Shown: piece by piece, positions 36,585-46,240 of the stretch
Layout: each line of letters starts with the position of its first letter
Numbering within the stretch: position 1 is the stretch's first letter
Source of the DNA: Mycobacterium arosiense ATCC BAA-1401 = DSM 45069
GTDB lineage: Bacteria > Actinomycetota > Actinomycetes > Mycobacteriales > Mycobacteriaceae
Reading direction: 5' to 3'
Assembly (NCBI RefSeq): GCF_002086125.1
Contig: NZ_MVHG01000010.1
Span: forward strand, 1-64,000
Length of the DNA: 64,000 nt
The notes under the pieces: model-generated
What the model was told of the DNA's origin: nothing
The model's database searches: none
The model's input: only the letters and a program-made list of their open reading frames with translations
Program-made: the position numbers and the translations under genes

Positions 36585-36911
36585 ATGGCGCCATTGGTGC
36601 GCGAGGTCATCGGCGACGTGTTGCGCGAGGCCCGCACGACACAGGGTCGCACGCTGCGCGAGGTCTCCGATTCGGCGCGGGTGAGCCTCGGCTACCTGTC
36701 CGAGGTGGAGCGCGGCCGCAAGGAGCCCTCCAGCGAGCTGTTGAACGCGATCTGCGACGCGCTGGACGTCCCGTTGTCGTCGGTGCTGATCTACGCCGGC
36801 GAGCGGATGGCTGGCCAGGAGCGCACGGGCGTCGGCGCGCCGACGGACGGGGCGAGCGGCACCAGCATCAAGGTCGTCATCCCGCCGGTGGCCTCGCTGG
36901 CGCTGGCCTGA
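36585..36911 (+). CDS. clgR: Transcriptional activator ClgR
   Basis: 108 residues with a Cro/C1-type helix-turn-helix (about residues 15-70: [32 protein letters not shown]) and a short C-terminal tail ([13 protein letters not shown]). In mycobacteria it activates clp protease genes and the PspA-like envelope-stress operon downstream, and it is itself degraded by Clp. Start ATG 36585 after GAAGGAGGG. Slightly shorter than M. tuberculosis ClgR (112) in the linker before the tail. Confidence 0.95.
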   Translation: MAPLVREVIGDVLREARTTQGRTLREVSDSARVSLGYLSEVERGRKEPSSELLNAICDALDVPLSSVLIYAGERMAGQERTGVGAPTDGASGTSIKVVIPPVASLALA

Positions 36912-37044
36912 GCGCGGGCGGCCGATCCCGCGTAAGGGGTGGGGCGATCGGCGCCGACCCACTAAATTGAGCGACAGGCGCAGAGCCCCTCAGGCCCGTC
37001 CGGGGACCATCCGGATCCTCAAGAAGCGAAGGTGGAGCTAACTC

Positions 37045-37863
37045 ATGGCCAATCCGTTCGTCAAGGCGTGGAAGTACCTCACGGCGCTGTTCAACGCCAA
37101 GATCGACGAGCATGCCGACCCGAAAGTGCAGATCCAACAGGCCATCGAGGAAGCGCAACGCACGCATCAGGCGCTCACCCAGCAGGCCGCGCAGGTCATC
37201 GGCAACCAGCGGCAGCTGGAGATGCGGCTCAACCGTCAGCTGGCGGACGTGGAGAAGCTGCAGGTCAACATCCGGCAGGCCCTGACCCTGGCCGACCAGG
37301 CCGCCGCGGCCGGTGACACCGCCAAGGCGACCGAGTACAACAACGCCGCCGAGGCGTTCGCCGCCCAGCTGGTGACCGCCGAGCAGAGCGTCGAAGACCT
37401 CAAAACGCTGCACGACCAGGCGCTGGGCGCGGCCGCGCAGGCCAAGAAGGCCGTCGAGCAGAACGCCATGGTGCTCCAGCAGAAGATCGCCGAGCGCACC
37501 AAGCTGCTCAGTCAGCTCGAGCAGGCCAAGATGCAAGAGCAGGTGAGCGCCTCGCTGCGATCGATGAGCGATCTCGCCGCCCCCGGCAACGTCCCCAGCC
37601 TCGACGAGGTGCGCGACAAGATCGAGCGACGGTACGCCAACGCGATCGGGGCCGCCGAGCTCGCGCAGGGTTCGGTGCAGGGCCGAATGCTCGAGGTCGA
37701 GCAGGCCGGGGTGCAGATGGCCGGTCATTCCCGGCTGGAGCAGATTCGCGCGTCGATGCGCGGTGAGGCCCTGCCGACCGGCGGCACGCAGGCCGCGGGG
37801 ACGACGCCCGCGCCCGCGGAGAGCGCCGGCGGCTCGGTCACCGAGAAGCCACTTGGCCAGTAG
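37045..37863 (+). CDS. pspA: PspA/IM30-family envelope-stress protein (35-kDa antigen)
   Basis: 272 residues, close to M. tuberculosis Rv2744c (270). A nearly all-helical PspA/Vipp1-like coiled coil, beginning [30 protein letters not shown], it polymerises at the cytoplasmic face of stressed membrane. A proline/alanine-rich C-terminal tail (about 240-272) is less conserved. A clear GGTGGAG ribosome site precedes it. It follows clgR by 133 bp and precedes the membrane partner Rv2743c by 10 bp. Confidence 0.95.
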   Translation: MANPFVKAWKYLTALFNAKIDEHADPKVQIQQAIEEAQRTHQALTQQAAQVIGNQRQLEMRLNRQLADVEKLQVNIRQALTLADQAAAAGDTAKATEYNNAAEAFAAQLVTAEQSVEDLKTLHDQALGAAAQAKKAVEQNAMVLQQKIAERTKLLSQLEQAKMQEQVSASLRSMSDLAAPGNVPSLDEVRDKIERRYANAIGAAELAQGSVQGRMLEVEQAGVQMAGHSRLEQIRASMRGEALPTGGTQAAGTTPAPAESAGGSVTEKPLGQ

Positions 37864-37873
37864 TCGAAGCGTC

Positions 37874-38683
37874 ATGGCGGTGAACGCGTCGCAGCCCGGT
37901 CCGTGGCGCGCGCTCCTGCACCGCGGACTGGCCACCGCCGCCGACCTTTCCGGCTTGGTGGCCCGCAAGCTGAGCGCCGCCGCGGACCCGCGCGCACGCC
38001 AGCTGCGTCGCCGCCGGCGCGCGCTGCGCTGGGGCCTGGTGTTCAGCGCCGGATGTGTGTTCTGGGCCGCGGTGACGACGCTGCTGGCGGCCTGGGGCTG
38101 GTTCGCGCTGCTGCTCGAAATCACCGGTGGCGTCGCGGTTCTCATGGCGATTCCGGCCACGCTGTTGCTGCTTCGCTATCGCTGGCTGCGGTCCGAGCCG
38201 CTGCCGGTGCCGCGGGCCCCCACGGCGCGCCGGCTACCGCCGCCGGGTTCGGCGGCACGCCCGGCGATGTACGCGCTGGGCGCCTCCGAGCGCGGATTTT
38301 CCTCCCTCGTGGCGGTGATCGAGCGGGGCGCGATGTTGCCGACCGCCGAGATCCGCGAGCTGACCGCCGCCGCCACCAGGACCTCGGCCGCCATGGCGTC
38401 CACCGCCGCGCAGGTGATCTCAATGGAGCGGGCGGCGCAGGCGAGCGAACAATCGCGGACCTATCTGGTGCCCACCATCAACGCGTTCACCGCGCAGCTG
38501 TCCGCCGGCGTTCGTCAATACAACGAAATGGTCACCGCGGCAGCGCAATTGGTGTCCTCGGCGAACGGCGACGGGTCGGCCGAGTCGCAGCGCTACCGCG
38601 CGGAGCTGGCCGACGCGACGGACCGGCTGCTCGGTTGGGCGCAGGCCTTCGGCGAACTCGGCGGACTGCGCGGAACCGGCTAG
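37874..38683 (+). CDS. PspA-associated membrane protein PspM (Rv2743c-like)
   Basis: 269 residues. A basic N-terminus (RARQLRRRRRALRW), two transmembrane helices (about 53-73 and 80-101), then a soluble helical domain (AEIRELTAAATRTSAAMASTAAQV). In M. tuberculosis this protein (Rv2743c, PspM) recruits or modulates the PspA-like protein at the membrane. ATG 37874 start. Directly follows pspA, completing the clgR-pspA-Rv2743c stress operon; I do not see the Rv2742c gene that follows in M. tuberculosis. Confidence 0.88.
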   Translation: MAVNASQPGPWRALLHRGLATAADLSGLVARKLSAAADPRARQLRRRRRALRWGLVFSAGCVFWAAVTTLLAAWGWFALLLEITGGVAVLMAIPATLLLLRYRWLRSEPLPVPRAPTARRLPPPGSAARPAMYALGASERGFSSLVAVIERGAMLPTAEIRELTAAATRTSAAMASTAAQVISMERAAQASEQSRTYLVPTINAFTAQLSAGVRQYNEMVTAAAQLVSSANGDGSAESQRYRAELADATDRLLGWAQAFGELGGLRGTG

Positions 38684-38699
38684 CCACCGAGGCGCGGTG

Positions 38700-39131
38700 T
38701 CAGAACGTCGCTTTCAGCGACGGCACCACCAGCGCCGCCAGGCCGCGCGCGGTGGCCTTGAGCATGTCGAAGAAGTCAAAGTAATCGCGCCACAACGTGA
38801 TTCGCCCGTTCTGGACCTCGAACACGCCGCACACCCAGAACTGCAGGCGCAGCGGGCCGAAGATCAGCGCGTCGGTGCGTTCGGTCAGCACCGCGCCGCC
38901 GTCGGCCGCGATGCGGTGAATCTTCACCTCGAAGGCCGCGCGGCCCTCCATCTGGCGAAACAGCTTGATGGCTCTGGCACGGCCATGGATGGTGGGCAGG
39001 CCGACGTTCTGGTAGACGAGGTCGTCGGCCAGCGCGGCGCCCGCGGCGTCGTAATCCGCCTCCTGCAGCGCGTTCAGGAATCTTTCGACCGTGCGGGTGT
39101 TCGCAACGGTTGTCCCAGTCAGCTCGGTCAT
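38700..39131 (-). CDS. ephG: Limonene-1,2-epoxide-hydrolase-family protein (EphG-like)
   Basis: 143 residues, similar in core to M. tuberculosis EphG (Rv2740, 149 residues). The fold is NTF2-like with the Asp-Arg-Asp epoxide-hydrolase triad visible as R/D in LTERTDAL and D in RDYFD. It probably opens lipid or sterol epoxides. The N-terminus (MTELTGTTVANTRTVERFLNAL) is shorter than the M. tuberculosis form. It converges with the Rv2743c-like gene (16-bp gap) and is divergent from the glycosyltransferase. Confidence 0.85.
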   Translation of the reverse strand: MTELTGTTVANTRTVERFLNALQEADYDAAGAALADDLVYQNVGLPTIHGRARAIKLFRQMEGRAAFEVKIHRIAADGGAVLTERTDALIFGPLRLQFWVCGVFEVQNGRITLWRDYFDFFDMLKATARGLAALVVPSLKATF

Positions 39132-39182
39132 CTTCCTCAGCGTAGGCGCGTGGCCGCGGGGCGCTGTGGCAGGGTGAGCACG

Positions 39183-40349
39183 ATGCGCGTCGCCGTGGTC
39201 GCCGGGCCGGATCCCGGGCATTCGTTCCCCGCGATTGCGCTGTGCCAACGCTTCGCCGAAGCCGGCGACGAGCCCACCATCTTCACCGGCGCCGAATGGC
39301 TCGAGGCCGCCCGCGGCGCGGGCATCGACGCCGCCGCGCTGGACGGGCTGGCCGCCACCGACGACGACGTTGACGCCGGGGCCAGGATCCACCGGCGCGC
39401 CGCGCGGATGGCCGTGCTCAATGCGCCCGCGCTGCGCGAACTGGCGCCCGACCTGGTGGTGTCCGATGTCATCACCGCCGGCGGCGGCATGGCCGCCGAA
39501 CTGCTGGGCATCCCGTGGATCGAACTCAATCCACACCCGCTGTATCTGCCTTCGAAAGGACTGCCGCCGGTAGGCAGCGGGCTGGCGCCGGGCACCGGCA
39601 TCCGGGGCCGGCTGCGCGACGCCACGATGCGCGCGTTGACCGCGCGATCCTGGCGGGCCGGGCTGCGGCAACGGTCGGCTTCCCGCGTCGGGATCGGCCT
39701 GCCCGCCCGCGATCCCGGGCCGCTGCGGCGGCTGATCGCCACGCTGCCCGCGCTGGAGGTTCCCCGCCCGGACTGGCCGGCCGAGGCCGTCCTGGTCGGG
39801 CCGCTGCACTTCGAACCGACCGATCGGGTCCTCGAGGTCCCGGCCGGCTCGGGGCCGGTGGTGGTCATTGCGCCGTCGACCGCATTGATCGGGACCGAAG
39901 GCCTGGCCGAGGTCGCGCTGGGGTGCCTGACGCCGGGCGAGACCATGCCGGCGGGCTCGCGCCTGCTGGTGTCGCGGCTGGACGGACCGGAACTGACGGT
40001 GCCGCCATGGGCGGCCGTCGGGCTGGGACGCCAGGACGAGCTGCTCGCCCACGCCGACGTGGTGATCTGCGGCGGTGGCCACGGCATGGTGGCCAAGACG
40101 CTGCTGGCCGGCGTGCCGCTGGTGGTGGTGCCCGGCGGCGGCGACCAGTGGGAGATCGCCAACCGGGTGCTGCGCCAGGGCAGCGCTCGCCTGATCCGGC
40201 CGCTGACCGCCGACGCGTTGGTGGCCGCGGTCAACGAGGTGCTGTCGTCGCCGGCCTACCGCGCGGCGGCGCAGGCGGCGGCCGCCGGCATCGCCGACGT
40301 CGCCGACCCGGTCCGGGTGTGCCGCGACGCGCTGGCGGTGGCCGGATGA
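39183..40349 (+). CDS. GT-B glycosyltransferase (Rv2739c-like)
   Basis: 388 residues, the same length and place as M. tuberculosis Rv2739c. It has an MGT/UGT-like N-terminal acceptor fold (MRVAVVAGPDPGHSFPAIALCQRF) and a C-terminal donor domain with VICGGGHGMVAKTLLAGVPLVVVPGGGDQWE, a nucleotide-sugar binding motif. The acceptor is not known. It is the second such enzyme in the window. ATG 39183 start, 51 bp from the divergent EphG-like gene. Confidence 0.87.
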   Translation: MRVAVVAGPDPGHSFPAIALCQRFAEAGDEPTIFTGAEWLEAARGAGIDAAALDGLAATDDDVDAGARIHRRAARMAVLNAPALRELAPDLVVSDVITAGGGMAAELLGIPWIELNPHPLYLPSKGLPPVGSGLAPGTGIRGRLRDATMRALTARSWRAGLRQRSASRVGIGLPARDPGPLRRLIATLPALEVPRPDWPAEAVLVGPLHFEPTDRVLEVPAGSGPVVVIAPSTALIGTEGLAEVALGCLTPGETMPAGSRLLVSRLDGPELTVPPWAAVGLGRQDELLAHADVVICGGGHGMVAKTLLAGVPLVVVPGGGDQWEIANRVLRQGSARLIRPLTADALVAAVNEVLSSPAYRAAAQAAAAGIADVADPVRVCRDALAVAG

Positions 40350-40399
40350 TCCGCGGCGCGCCGCCCGGGGCCGCCTTATGCTTCGGCGAGAGGCAATCG

Positions 40400-40684
40400 A
40401 TGAGGATCATCACGACAATCACCACCGGCGCCCTGCTGGCCGGCTCGTTGAGCGGCTCATTGGGCCTCGCCGCCGTCGCGCATGCCGACAGTCCCGAGGA
40501 ACAGCAGGCCTGCCGGCTGATGGACGATCCGGCCGCCGCGCAGCAGGGACTCGCACCGGCCGAATACGCCTTCATGCAGTTGCGCGCCACCATGTCGGCC
40601 CAACGCGCTCGCGACGTGATGTCGATTGCGGCCCAGGAAGACTGCCCGAACCACATCATCGACCTGCCGGCCAGCTGGCGATAG
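40400..40684 (+). CDS. Small secreted protein, DUF732-like
   Basis: 94 residues. A signal peptide (IITTITTGALLAGSLSGSLGLAAVAHA, cut after AHA) is followed by a mature part with two cysteines (QQACRLMDD and QEDCPNHI) likely to form one disulfide. A helical short domain of this kind recurs in the DUF732 family of small secreted mycobacterial proteins. Function unknown. ATG 40400, downstream of the glycosyltransferase by 50 bp and upstream of the DUF3046 gene. Confidence 0.72.
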   Translation: MRIITTITTGALLAGSLSGSLGLAAVAHADSPEEQQACRLMDDPAAAQQGLAPAEYAFMQLRATMSAQRARDVMSIAAQEDCPNHIIDLPASWR

Positions 40685-40737
40685 GCGGGCCGCACGCTCA
40701 GGTGTCCGATCCGCGCGGGCTGGGTATGTTGGCTGGC

Positions 40738-40932
40738 GTGCGGCTAACGGAGTTTCACGAACGGGTGGTGCTGCGCTTCGGCACCACGTACGGGTCCTCG
40801 GTCCTGGTGGATCACGTGCTGAGCGGCTTCGGCGGGCGCACGGCCGCCCAGGCCATCGAGGCGGGCATCGAGCCGCGCGACGTGTGGCGGGCGCTGTGCG
40901 TCGACTTCGACGTGCCCCGGGAACAGTGGTGA
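40738..40932 (+). CDS. DUF3046 protein (Rv2738c-like)
   Basis: 64 residues, MRLTEFHERVVLRFGTTYG... The small acidic DUF3046 family always lies near recA in mycobacteria. GTG 40738 gives the conserved MRLTEFHERV; ATG 40726 would give MLAGVRLTEF and the 68 residues annotated for M. tuberculosis. Function unknown; the sequence looks globular and single-domain (GGRTAAQAIEAGIEPRDVWRALCVDFDV). Confidence 0.85.
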   Translation: MRLTEFHERVVLRFGTTYGSSVLVDHVLSGFGGRTAAQAIEAGIEPRDVWRALCVDFDVPREQW

Positions 40933-40957
40933 TCGCCGCGGCTTATTCCGGCCCGGG

Positions 40958-41584
40958 TTATGCGTACGCCGGGTACCCGTTCTGCCGCAGCACGGTGGCG
41001 AGGTGCACGGCGTTGCGCGCCGCATTCGCGGTGGCCGACGCGACCGCCTCCGGAACGTCGTCGAGGTCGGTGTAGTCAGTGCCCTGCATGGCCTCGCCGT
41101 TCCAGTAGGTGCAGCCCTGCGCGGCGATCGAGAACCCGATGTCGTTGAGGGACTGAAACAAGTCGGCCACGATCTTGTGCGCCCCGTCCTCGTTGCCCAC
41201 CACCGCGGCCAGCGCCACCTTGCCCACCATCGCCGGTCGCCCCGCGGCGTCGGTGTCGGACAGCTCGGCATCGAGGCGCTCCAGGACGCGCTGGGCGACG
41301 CTGGACATGTGGCCGACCCAGGTGGGTGTCGAGACGATGACGATGTCCGCCGCTTTGATCTTGTCCAACAGCGCCGGCCACTCATCGCCGGGCCCCATGT
41401 CCGCCTCGACCCCGGGCAGCAGCGCCAGGTCGACGCAGCGCACCTTCTCACCCTCGACGCCCGCACCGCGCAGCTGATCGAGCACCTGGTCGGCGATCAG
41501 TTCGCTGCTCGACGGCGCCGGGCTCTTCTTCAACGAGCAGACCAACGCGATGGCGCGCAGGGACGGTGTTGCGGCTGAGGACAT
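40958..41584 (-). CDS. NAD(P)H-dependent FMN reductase/flavodoxin-like protein
   Basis: 208 residues with a flavodoxin-type fold: LVCSLKKSPAPSSSE near residue 15 (phosphate loop), IVIVSTPTWVGHMSSVAQRVLERLDA and VALAAVVGNEDGAH. It is probably a quinone or azo/nitro reductase. Start ATG 41584 (MSSAATPSLRAIAL); codons upstream lack coding character. It converges with the DUF3046 gene and is preceded on the same strand (56 bp away) by the FhuF-like gene. Confidence 0.8.
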   Translation of the reverse strand: MSSAATPSLRAIALVCSLKKSPAPSSSELIADQVLDQLRGAGVEGEKVRCVDLALLPGVEADMGPGDEWPALLDKIKAADIVIVSTPTWVGHMSSVAQRVLERLDAELSDTDAAGRPAMVGKVALAAVVGNEDGAHKIVADLFQSLNDIGFSIAAQGCTYWNGEAMQGTDYTDLDDVPEAVASATANAARNAVHLATVLRQNGYPAYA

Positions 41585-41639
41585 GGTGGCCAGATACCCC
41601 GGCCGGGCAACGACAAACGACACCGGCGTCCGATCGGCA

Positions 41640-42299
41640 CTATCCCGGTGCGCGGTGCAGCACGCAATCGCCGCACAGCGAACCCCCGGGCAGCCGATAG
41701 AAGAGGCAGCAGCTGCGGCGCCGGAAGCCCAGCGGCGGGGCGGTGATGACACCGGATCCGGCCAGCACGCCGGTGCCCAGCAGCGACTCGGTCATACCGG
41801 CGATCGCGGGGCGCAGGTCGGGCCGCGCCGCCACCAGGGCCCGCGCGGCGCCCACCAGCGCGGAGGCGACGTTGCCCGCGAGCAGGGCGGGCGCCAGGTT
41901 GACCCGCAGGCCGGCGGCCAGCGGTTGCAGGTGCTCTTCGACGACGGCCCGGTACAGCGTGTCCGTCGAATCGACCGGTTTCCCGACGGGCCCGGGCAGG
42001 CGTAGCCGGGCGTCGTCGTCGGCGCGTTGCAGGTCGTCGAGGTCCGGGATGACGCCGTGGCCGACCGCGCAGGCGAGCACTGGTGACCACAGCCGGGTGG
42101 CGTGGCCGAGGTGAACCAGCGACGCTGCGATCCGCAGGTCCGTCGTGTGGTAGCGGCGGGCGGTGGCGTCGACCAGGTCGGCGCAGCCGTCGGCGTAGGA
42201 ACGCGCGGCCGGATGCCATCCCGCCGCGTCACCACCCACGGTTAGAGCGAAAAAGCCTCCGTAGGAAGCCGCTTCGGCCAATTGGCCAGAGATGTCCAT
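41640..42299 (-). CDS. FhuF-like [2Fe-2S] protein (ferric-siderophore reductase type)
   Basis: 219 residues. The C-terminal signature C197-C198-x10-C209-x2-C212 (SCCLFYRLPGGSLCGDC) is the unusual [2Fe-2S] motif of FhuF-type ferric-siderophore reductases. The rest is helical. It probably releases iron from imported siderophores in the cytoplasm. M. tuberculosis carries a short Cys-rich ORF (Rv2737A) near recA, which might be a remnant of such a gene; this is inference. Divergent from recA across 240 bp. Confidence 0.75.
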   Translation of the reverse strand: MDISGQLAEAASYGGFFALTVGGDAAGWHPAARSYADGCADLVDATARRYHTTDLRIAASLVHLGHATRLWSPVLACAVGHGVIPDLDDLQRADDDARLRLPGPVGKPVDSTDTLYRAVVEEHLQPLAAGLRVNLAPALLAGNVASALVGAARALVAARPDLRPAIAGMTESLLGTGVLAGSGVITAPPLGFRRRSCCLFYRLPGGSLCGDCVLHRAPG

Positions 42300-42417
42300 A
42301 GATTCGTGACCGCTTGTCGCCGGAGATCCGCCCCGAAAGGCCCGTCGGCCGTTCGATCGCCGTTCGAGCGCCGATGTTGCCACACGTGCCGGTGCGCAGC
42401 GGCGTGTCAAACTTGAA

Positions 42418-42433
42418 TCGAACACCTGTTCGG
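42418..42433. promoter_or_regulatory. LexA (SOS) box upstream of recA
   Basis: TCGAACACCTGTTCGG matches TCGAAC-N4-GTTCGA at all but the last base. It lies 107 bp before the recA start, as expected for the LexA-controlled recA promoter of mycobacteria. Confidence 0.85.
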
Positions 42434-42462
42434 CTAGTGTGGTGAGCGTTCGGCCAGTCAAC

Positions 42463-42485
42463 TTGTCGGTGGCCTTCTCTAGTGT
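42463..42485 (+). promoter_or_regulatory. RecA-NDp (PafBC-type) promoter of recA
   Basis: TTGTCGGTG (42463-42471), 8 bp, then TAGTGT (42480-42485). It matches the LexA-independent DNA-damage promoter consensus TTGTCRGTG-N8-TAnnnT known from M. tuberculosis recA. Transcription would begin near 42492, shortly before the AGGAGAGG ribosome site. Confidence 0.85.
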
Positions 42486-42539
42486 CACCGCCAACCGACC
42501 GATACCGGTCAGACGAACACCGACTATAGGAGAGGCATC

Positions 42540-43580
42540 ATGGCGCAAGCCCCCGACCGCGAGAAGGCTCTCGAACTGGCGATGGCCCAGATCGAAAAGA
42601 GCTACGGCAAAGGCTCGGTGATGCGTCTCGGCGACGAGACGCGTCAGCCGATTTCGATCATCCCCACCGGATCCATCGCACTGGACGTGGCCCTGGGCAT
42701 CGGCGGGCTGCCCCGCGGCCGGGTCGTGGAGATCTACGGCCCGGAATCCTCGGGTAAGACCACCGTCGCCCTGCACGCGGTGGCCAACGCCCAGGCCGCC
42801 GGCGGCGTCGCCGCCTTCATCGACGCCGAGCACGCGCTGGACCCGGAGTACGCCAAGAAGCTCGGCGTGGACACCGATTCCCTGCTGGTCAGCCAGCCCG
42901 ACACGGGGGAGCAGGCCCTCGAGATCGCCGACATGCTGATCCGCTCCGGCGCGCTGGACATCCTGGTCATCGACTCGGTGGCCGCGCTGGTGCCGCGCGC
43001 CGAGCTCGAAGGCGAGATGGGCGACAGCCACGTCGGGCTGCAGGCCCGGCTGATGAGCCAGGCGCTGCGGAAAATGACTGGCGCGCTGAACAATTCGGGT
43101 ACCACCGCGATCTTCATCAACCAGCTGCGCGAGAAGATCGGGGTGATGTTCGGCAGCCCCGAAACCACCACGGGTGGAAAGGCTTTGAAGTTCTATGCGT
43201 CGGTGCGCATGGACGTACGCCGGATCGAGACGCTCAAGGACGGCACCAGCGCGGTCGGTAACCGCACCCGGGTCAAGATCGTCAAGAACAAGGTGGCGCC
43301 GCCCTTCAAGCAGGCCGAGTTCGACATCCTCTACGGCCAGGGGATCAGCCGGGAAGGCTCGCTGATCGACATGGGCGTGGAGCAGGGCTTCATCCGCAAG
43401 TCCGGTTCCTGGTTCACCTATGAGGGTGAGCAGCTCGGCCAGGGCAAGGAAAACGCCCGCACCTTCTTGATGGAGAACGACGAAGTCGCCAACGAGATCG
43501 AGAAGAAGATCAAGGAAAAGCTCGGCATTGGCGCGGTCGTGACCGATGACGACGTCCTGCCCGCCCCCGTCGACTTCTGA
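42540..43580 (+). CDS. recA: Recombinase RecA (no intein)
   Basis: 346 residues. It is the DNA-strand exchange protein and LexA co-protease. Walker A GPESSGKT lies at residues 67-74 and the other core motifs are intact ([28 protein letters not shown]). It is colinear from end to end: no intein, unlike M. tuberculosis (790 residues). Two damage-responsive promoters precede it. Its 3' end overlaps recX by 35 bp. Confidence 0.98.
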   Translation: MAQAPDREKALELAMAQIEKSYGKGSVMRLGDETRQPISIIPTGSIALDVALGIGGLPRGRVVEIYGPESSGKTTVALHAVANAQAAGGVAAFIDAEHALDPEYAKKLGVDTDSLLVSQPDTGEQALEIADMLIRSGALDILVIDSVAALVPRAELEGEMGDSHVGLQARLMSQALRKMTGALNNSGTTAIFINQLREKIGVMFGSPETTTGGKALKFYASVRMDVRRIETLKDGTSAVGNRTRVKIVKNKVAPPFKQAEFDILYGQGISREGSLIDMGVEQGFIRKSGSWFTYEGEQLGQGKENARTFLMENDEVANEIEKKIKEKLGIGAVVTDDDVLPAPVDF

Positions 43581-44067
43581 GCCCTCCCGCGAGGAGCAGG
43601 CGCGAGCGCTGTGCCTGCGCCTGCTCACCGCGAGAGCGCGCACCCGCGCCGAGCTGTACGGCCGGCTGGCCAGGCGCGGCTATCCCGACGACGTCAGTGA
43701 GCGGGTGCTCGACCGGCTGGCCTCCGTCGGTCTGATCGACGACGCCGACTTCGCCCAGCAGTGGGTGCAGTCCCGCCGGACACACGCCGGAAAAAGCAAG
43801 CGTGCCTTGGCCGCCGAACTGCACACCAAGGGTGTCGACGACGACGTGATCACCGCGGCGCTCGCCGGGATCGACTCCGGCGCCGAGCGGGACCGGGCGG
43901 AACAACTGGTCCGGTCCAAGCTGCGCCGGGAAACGCTGAACGACGACGATGCGCGGGTGACCCGACGGCTGGTGGGGATGCTGGCGCGCCGTGGCTACAG
44001 CCAGAACATGGCGTGCGAGGTCGTCTTCGCCGAGCTGGCCGCCGAGCGGGAGCGGCGCCGGGTCTAA
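43546..44067 (+). CDS. recX: RecA regulator RecX
   Basis: 173 residues, homologue of M. tuberculosis RecX (174). It inhibits RecA filaments. All-helical protein with three repeated RecX motifs ([56 protein letters not shown]). The start lies inside the recA coding end, so the two proteins are made from one message in the ratio set by overlap. Confidence 0.95.
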   Translation: MTTSCPPPSTSEPSREEQARALCLRLLTARARTRAELYGRLARRGYPDDVSERVLDRLASVGLIDDADFAQQWVQSRRTHAGKSKRALAAELHTKGVDDDVITAALAGIDSGAERDRAEQLVRSKLRRETLNDDDARVTRRLVGMLARRGYSQNMACEVVFAELAAERERRRV

Positions 44068-44117
44068 CCCTGACGTGCGGTTTCTCGCGCGCCGACCGGT
44101 CGCCGTACCATGGCCCC

Positions 44118-45623
44118 GTGACTTCGATGGTGCACGAGACCGTTGCGGCGGACGCCGCACCGGCGCGCACTTACCAAGTCCGAACCTATGGCTGCCAGAT
44201 GAACGTCCACGACTCGGAGCGGCTGGCCGGCCTGCTGGAAGCGGCCGGATACCGGCGGGCGGCCGAGGGTGCCGACGCCGACGTGGTCGTGTTCAACACC
44301 TGCGCCGTCCGGGAGAACGCCGACAACAAGCTGTACGGCAACCTCAGCCATCTGGCGCCGCGCAAGCGCGGCAATCCCGAGATGCAGATCGCCGTCGGCG
44401 GCTGCCTGGCCCAGAAGGACCGCGACGCGTTGCTGCGCAAGGCGCCCTGGGTCGACGTCATCTTCGGCACACACAACATCGGATCGCTGCCCACCCTGCT
44501 GGAGCGGGCCCGGCACAACAAGGTCGCCCAGGTGGAAATCGCCGAGGCGCTGCAGGAGTTCCCGTCGTCACTGCCCAGCGCGCGCGAATCCGCCTATGCC
44601 GCCTGGGTTTCCATTTCGGTAGGGTGCAACAACGGCTGCACGTTCTGCATCGTCCCGTCGCTGCGGGGCAAGGAGGTCGACCGCAGCCCGGACGACATCC
44701 TGGCCGAAGTACGGTCGCTGGTGGCCGACGGCGTGCTCGAGGTCACGCTGCTGGGCCAGAACGTCAACGCCTACGGAGTGTCCTTCGCCGACCCGGCGCT
44801 GCCCCGCGACCGCGGCGCCTTCGCCCGGCTGCTGCGGGCCTGCGGCGAGATCGACGGGCTGGAGCGGGTGCGGTTCACCTCGCCGCATCCGGCCGAATTC
44901 ACCGACGACGTCATCGAGGCCATGGCTCAGACGCCGAACGTCTGCCCCGCCCTGCACATGCCGCTGCAGTCCGGGTCCGACCGGGTGCTGCGCGCGATGC
45001 GGCGCTCGTACCGCGCCGAGCGCTACCTCGGCATCATCGACCGGGTCCGGGCCGCTATGCCGCACGCCGCCATCACCACCGACCTGATCGTCGGGTTCCC
45101 CGGTGAGACCGAGGCGGACTTCGCCGCCACGCTGGACGTGGTGCGGGCGGCCCGGTTCTCGGCCGCGTTCACCTTCCAGTACTCCAAGCGGCCCGGCACC
45201 CCGGCCGCTGAACTCGACGGGCAAATCCCGAAAGCCGTTGTGCAGGAACGCTATGACCGGCTGATCGAGCTGCAGGAGGCGATCTCGCTGGAGGGCAACC
45301 AGGCGTTGATCGGCCAGACCGTCGAATTGTTGGTCGCCACCGGCGAAGGGCGCAAGGACAGTCGCACCGCCCGCATGAGCGGGCGGGCCCGCGATGGCCG
45401 GCTGGTGCACTTCGCCGTCGACACACCGGGCGACATCCGGCCCGGCGACATCGTCACCACGGTGATCACCGGGGCGGCACCCCACCACCTCATCGCCGAC
45501 GCGGGCGTCGTCACGCATCGCCGCACCCGCGCGGGTGATGCGCAGGCCGCCGGGCAGCGCCCGCGCGGCATCGGCCTCGGCATGCCGGCCGTCGGGCCGC
45601 CCGAACCCCTTGGATGTGCATGA
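44118..45623 (+). CDS. miaB: tRNA-2-methylthio-N6-dimethylallyladenosine synthase
   Basis: 501 residues. Radical-SAM methylthiotransferase that adds the 2-methylthio group to i6A37 of tRNA, acting after MiaA. The accessory cluster Cys26, Cys62 and Cys96 and the radical-SAM cluster C170-x3-C174-x2-C177 (CNNGCTFC) are all present, with a C-terminal TRAM domain. GTG 44118 start, with ATG 44127 as alternative. A Pro/Ala/Arg-rich tail of about 40 residues extends beyond TRAM. The stop overlaps the next gene by ATGA. Confidence 0.95.
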   Translation: MTSMVHETVAADAAPARTYQVRTYGCQMNVHDSERLAGLLEAAGYRRAAEGADADVVVFNTCAVRENADNKLYGNLSHLAPRKRGNPEMQIAVGGCLAQKDRDALLRKAPWVDVIFGTHNIGSLPTLLERARHNKVAQVEIAEALQEFPSSLPSARESAYAAWVSISVGCNNGCTFCIVPSLRGKEVDRSPDDILAEVRSLVADGVLEVTLLGQNVNAYGVSFADPALPRDRGAFARLLRACGEIDGLERVRFTSPHPAEFTDDVIEAMAQTPNVCPALHMPLQSGSDRVLRAMRRSYRAERYLGIIDRVRAAMPHAAITTDLIVGFPGETEADFAATLDVVRAARFSAAFTFQYSKRPGTPAAELDGQIPKAVVQERYDRLIELQEAISLEGNQALIGQTVELLVATGEGRKDSRTARMSGRARDGRLVHFAVDTPGDIRPGDIVTTVITGAAPHHLIADAGVVTHRRTRAGDAQAAGQRPRGIGLGMPAVGPPEPLGCA

Positions 45624-46234
45624 TGAAAGACGAGACGAACAACGAAGACCTACAGCTCGGCGCCCTGCGCACCGAGATCGAGGCCGCCGAACGCCGGGTG
45701 GCCCGCGGAATCGACCCGGGTCCGCGGGCCTTTTTCGTGTCGATCCTGGTGTTCGTGCTGCTGGCGTCGTTTGTCCTGCCGCACACCGGCGACGTGCGCG
45801 GCTGGGACGTTCTGTTCGGTAGCCACCACGCCGGTGCCGCGGCCGTGGCCCTGCCGTCGCGGGTCTTCGCCTGGCTGGCGCTGGTGTTCGGGGTGGGCTT
45901 TTCGATGCTGGCGCTGGTGACACGGCGCTGGGCGCTGGCCTGGGTCGCGTTGGCGGGGACGGCCATCGCGGGCGCCGTGGGCATGCTGGCGATCTGGTCG
46001 CGTCAGACCGTGGCCGTGGGTCACCCGGGGCCGGGCTGGGGCTTGATCGTCGCCTGGCTGACCGTGCTCGTGCTCACCTACCACTGGGCCCGGGTGGTCT
46101 GGTCGCGCACCATCGTGCAGCTGGCCGCCGAGCAGCAGCGCCGCCGCCTTGCGGCGGCCCAGCAGTCGACCTCGCTGCTGGACGGTCTGGACAACCCGGC
46201 CACCGACGACCCCGGAACGACCCAGGGCGCCTGA
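45620..46234 (+). CDS. Conserved four-helix membrane protein (Rv2732c-like)
   Basis: 204 residues, same as M. tuberculosis Rv2732c. It has a charged N-terminus, then about four transmembrane helices (near 38-57, 80-100, 105-127, 140-158) and a polar C-terminal tail. No catalytic motif. It overlaps miaB by 4 bp and precedes the convergent DUF349 gene by 6 bp. Function unknown, though its stable pairing with miaB suggests common expression rather than common function. Confidence 0.85.
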   Translation: MMKDETNNEDLQLGALRTEIEAAERRVARGIDPGPRAFFVSILVFVLLASFVLPHTGDVRGWDVLFGSHHAGAAAVALPSRVFAWLALVFGVGFSMLALVTRRWALAWVALAGTAIAGAVGMLAIWSRQTVAVGHPGPGWGLIVAWLTVLVLTYHWARVVWSRTIVQLAAEQQRRRLAAAQQSTSLLDGLDNPATDDPGTTQGA

Positions 46235-46240
46235 CTTCCG

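Noticed and set aside
42340..42370. LexA-like TCGATCGCCGTTCGA upstream of recA
   Set aside because: Spacing is one base short, and a proper box lies 50 bp downstream.
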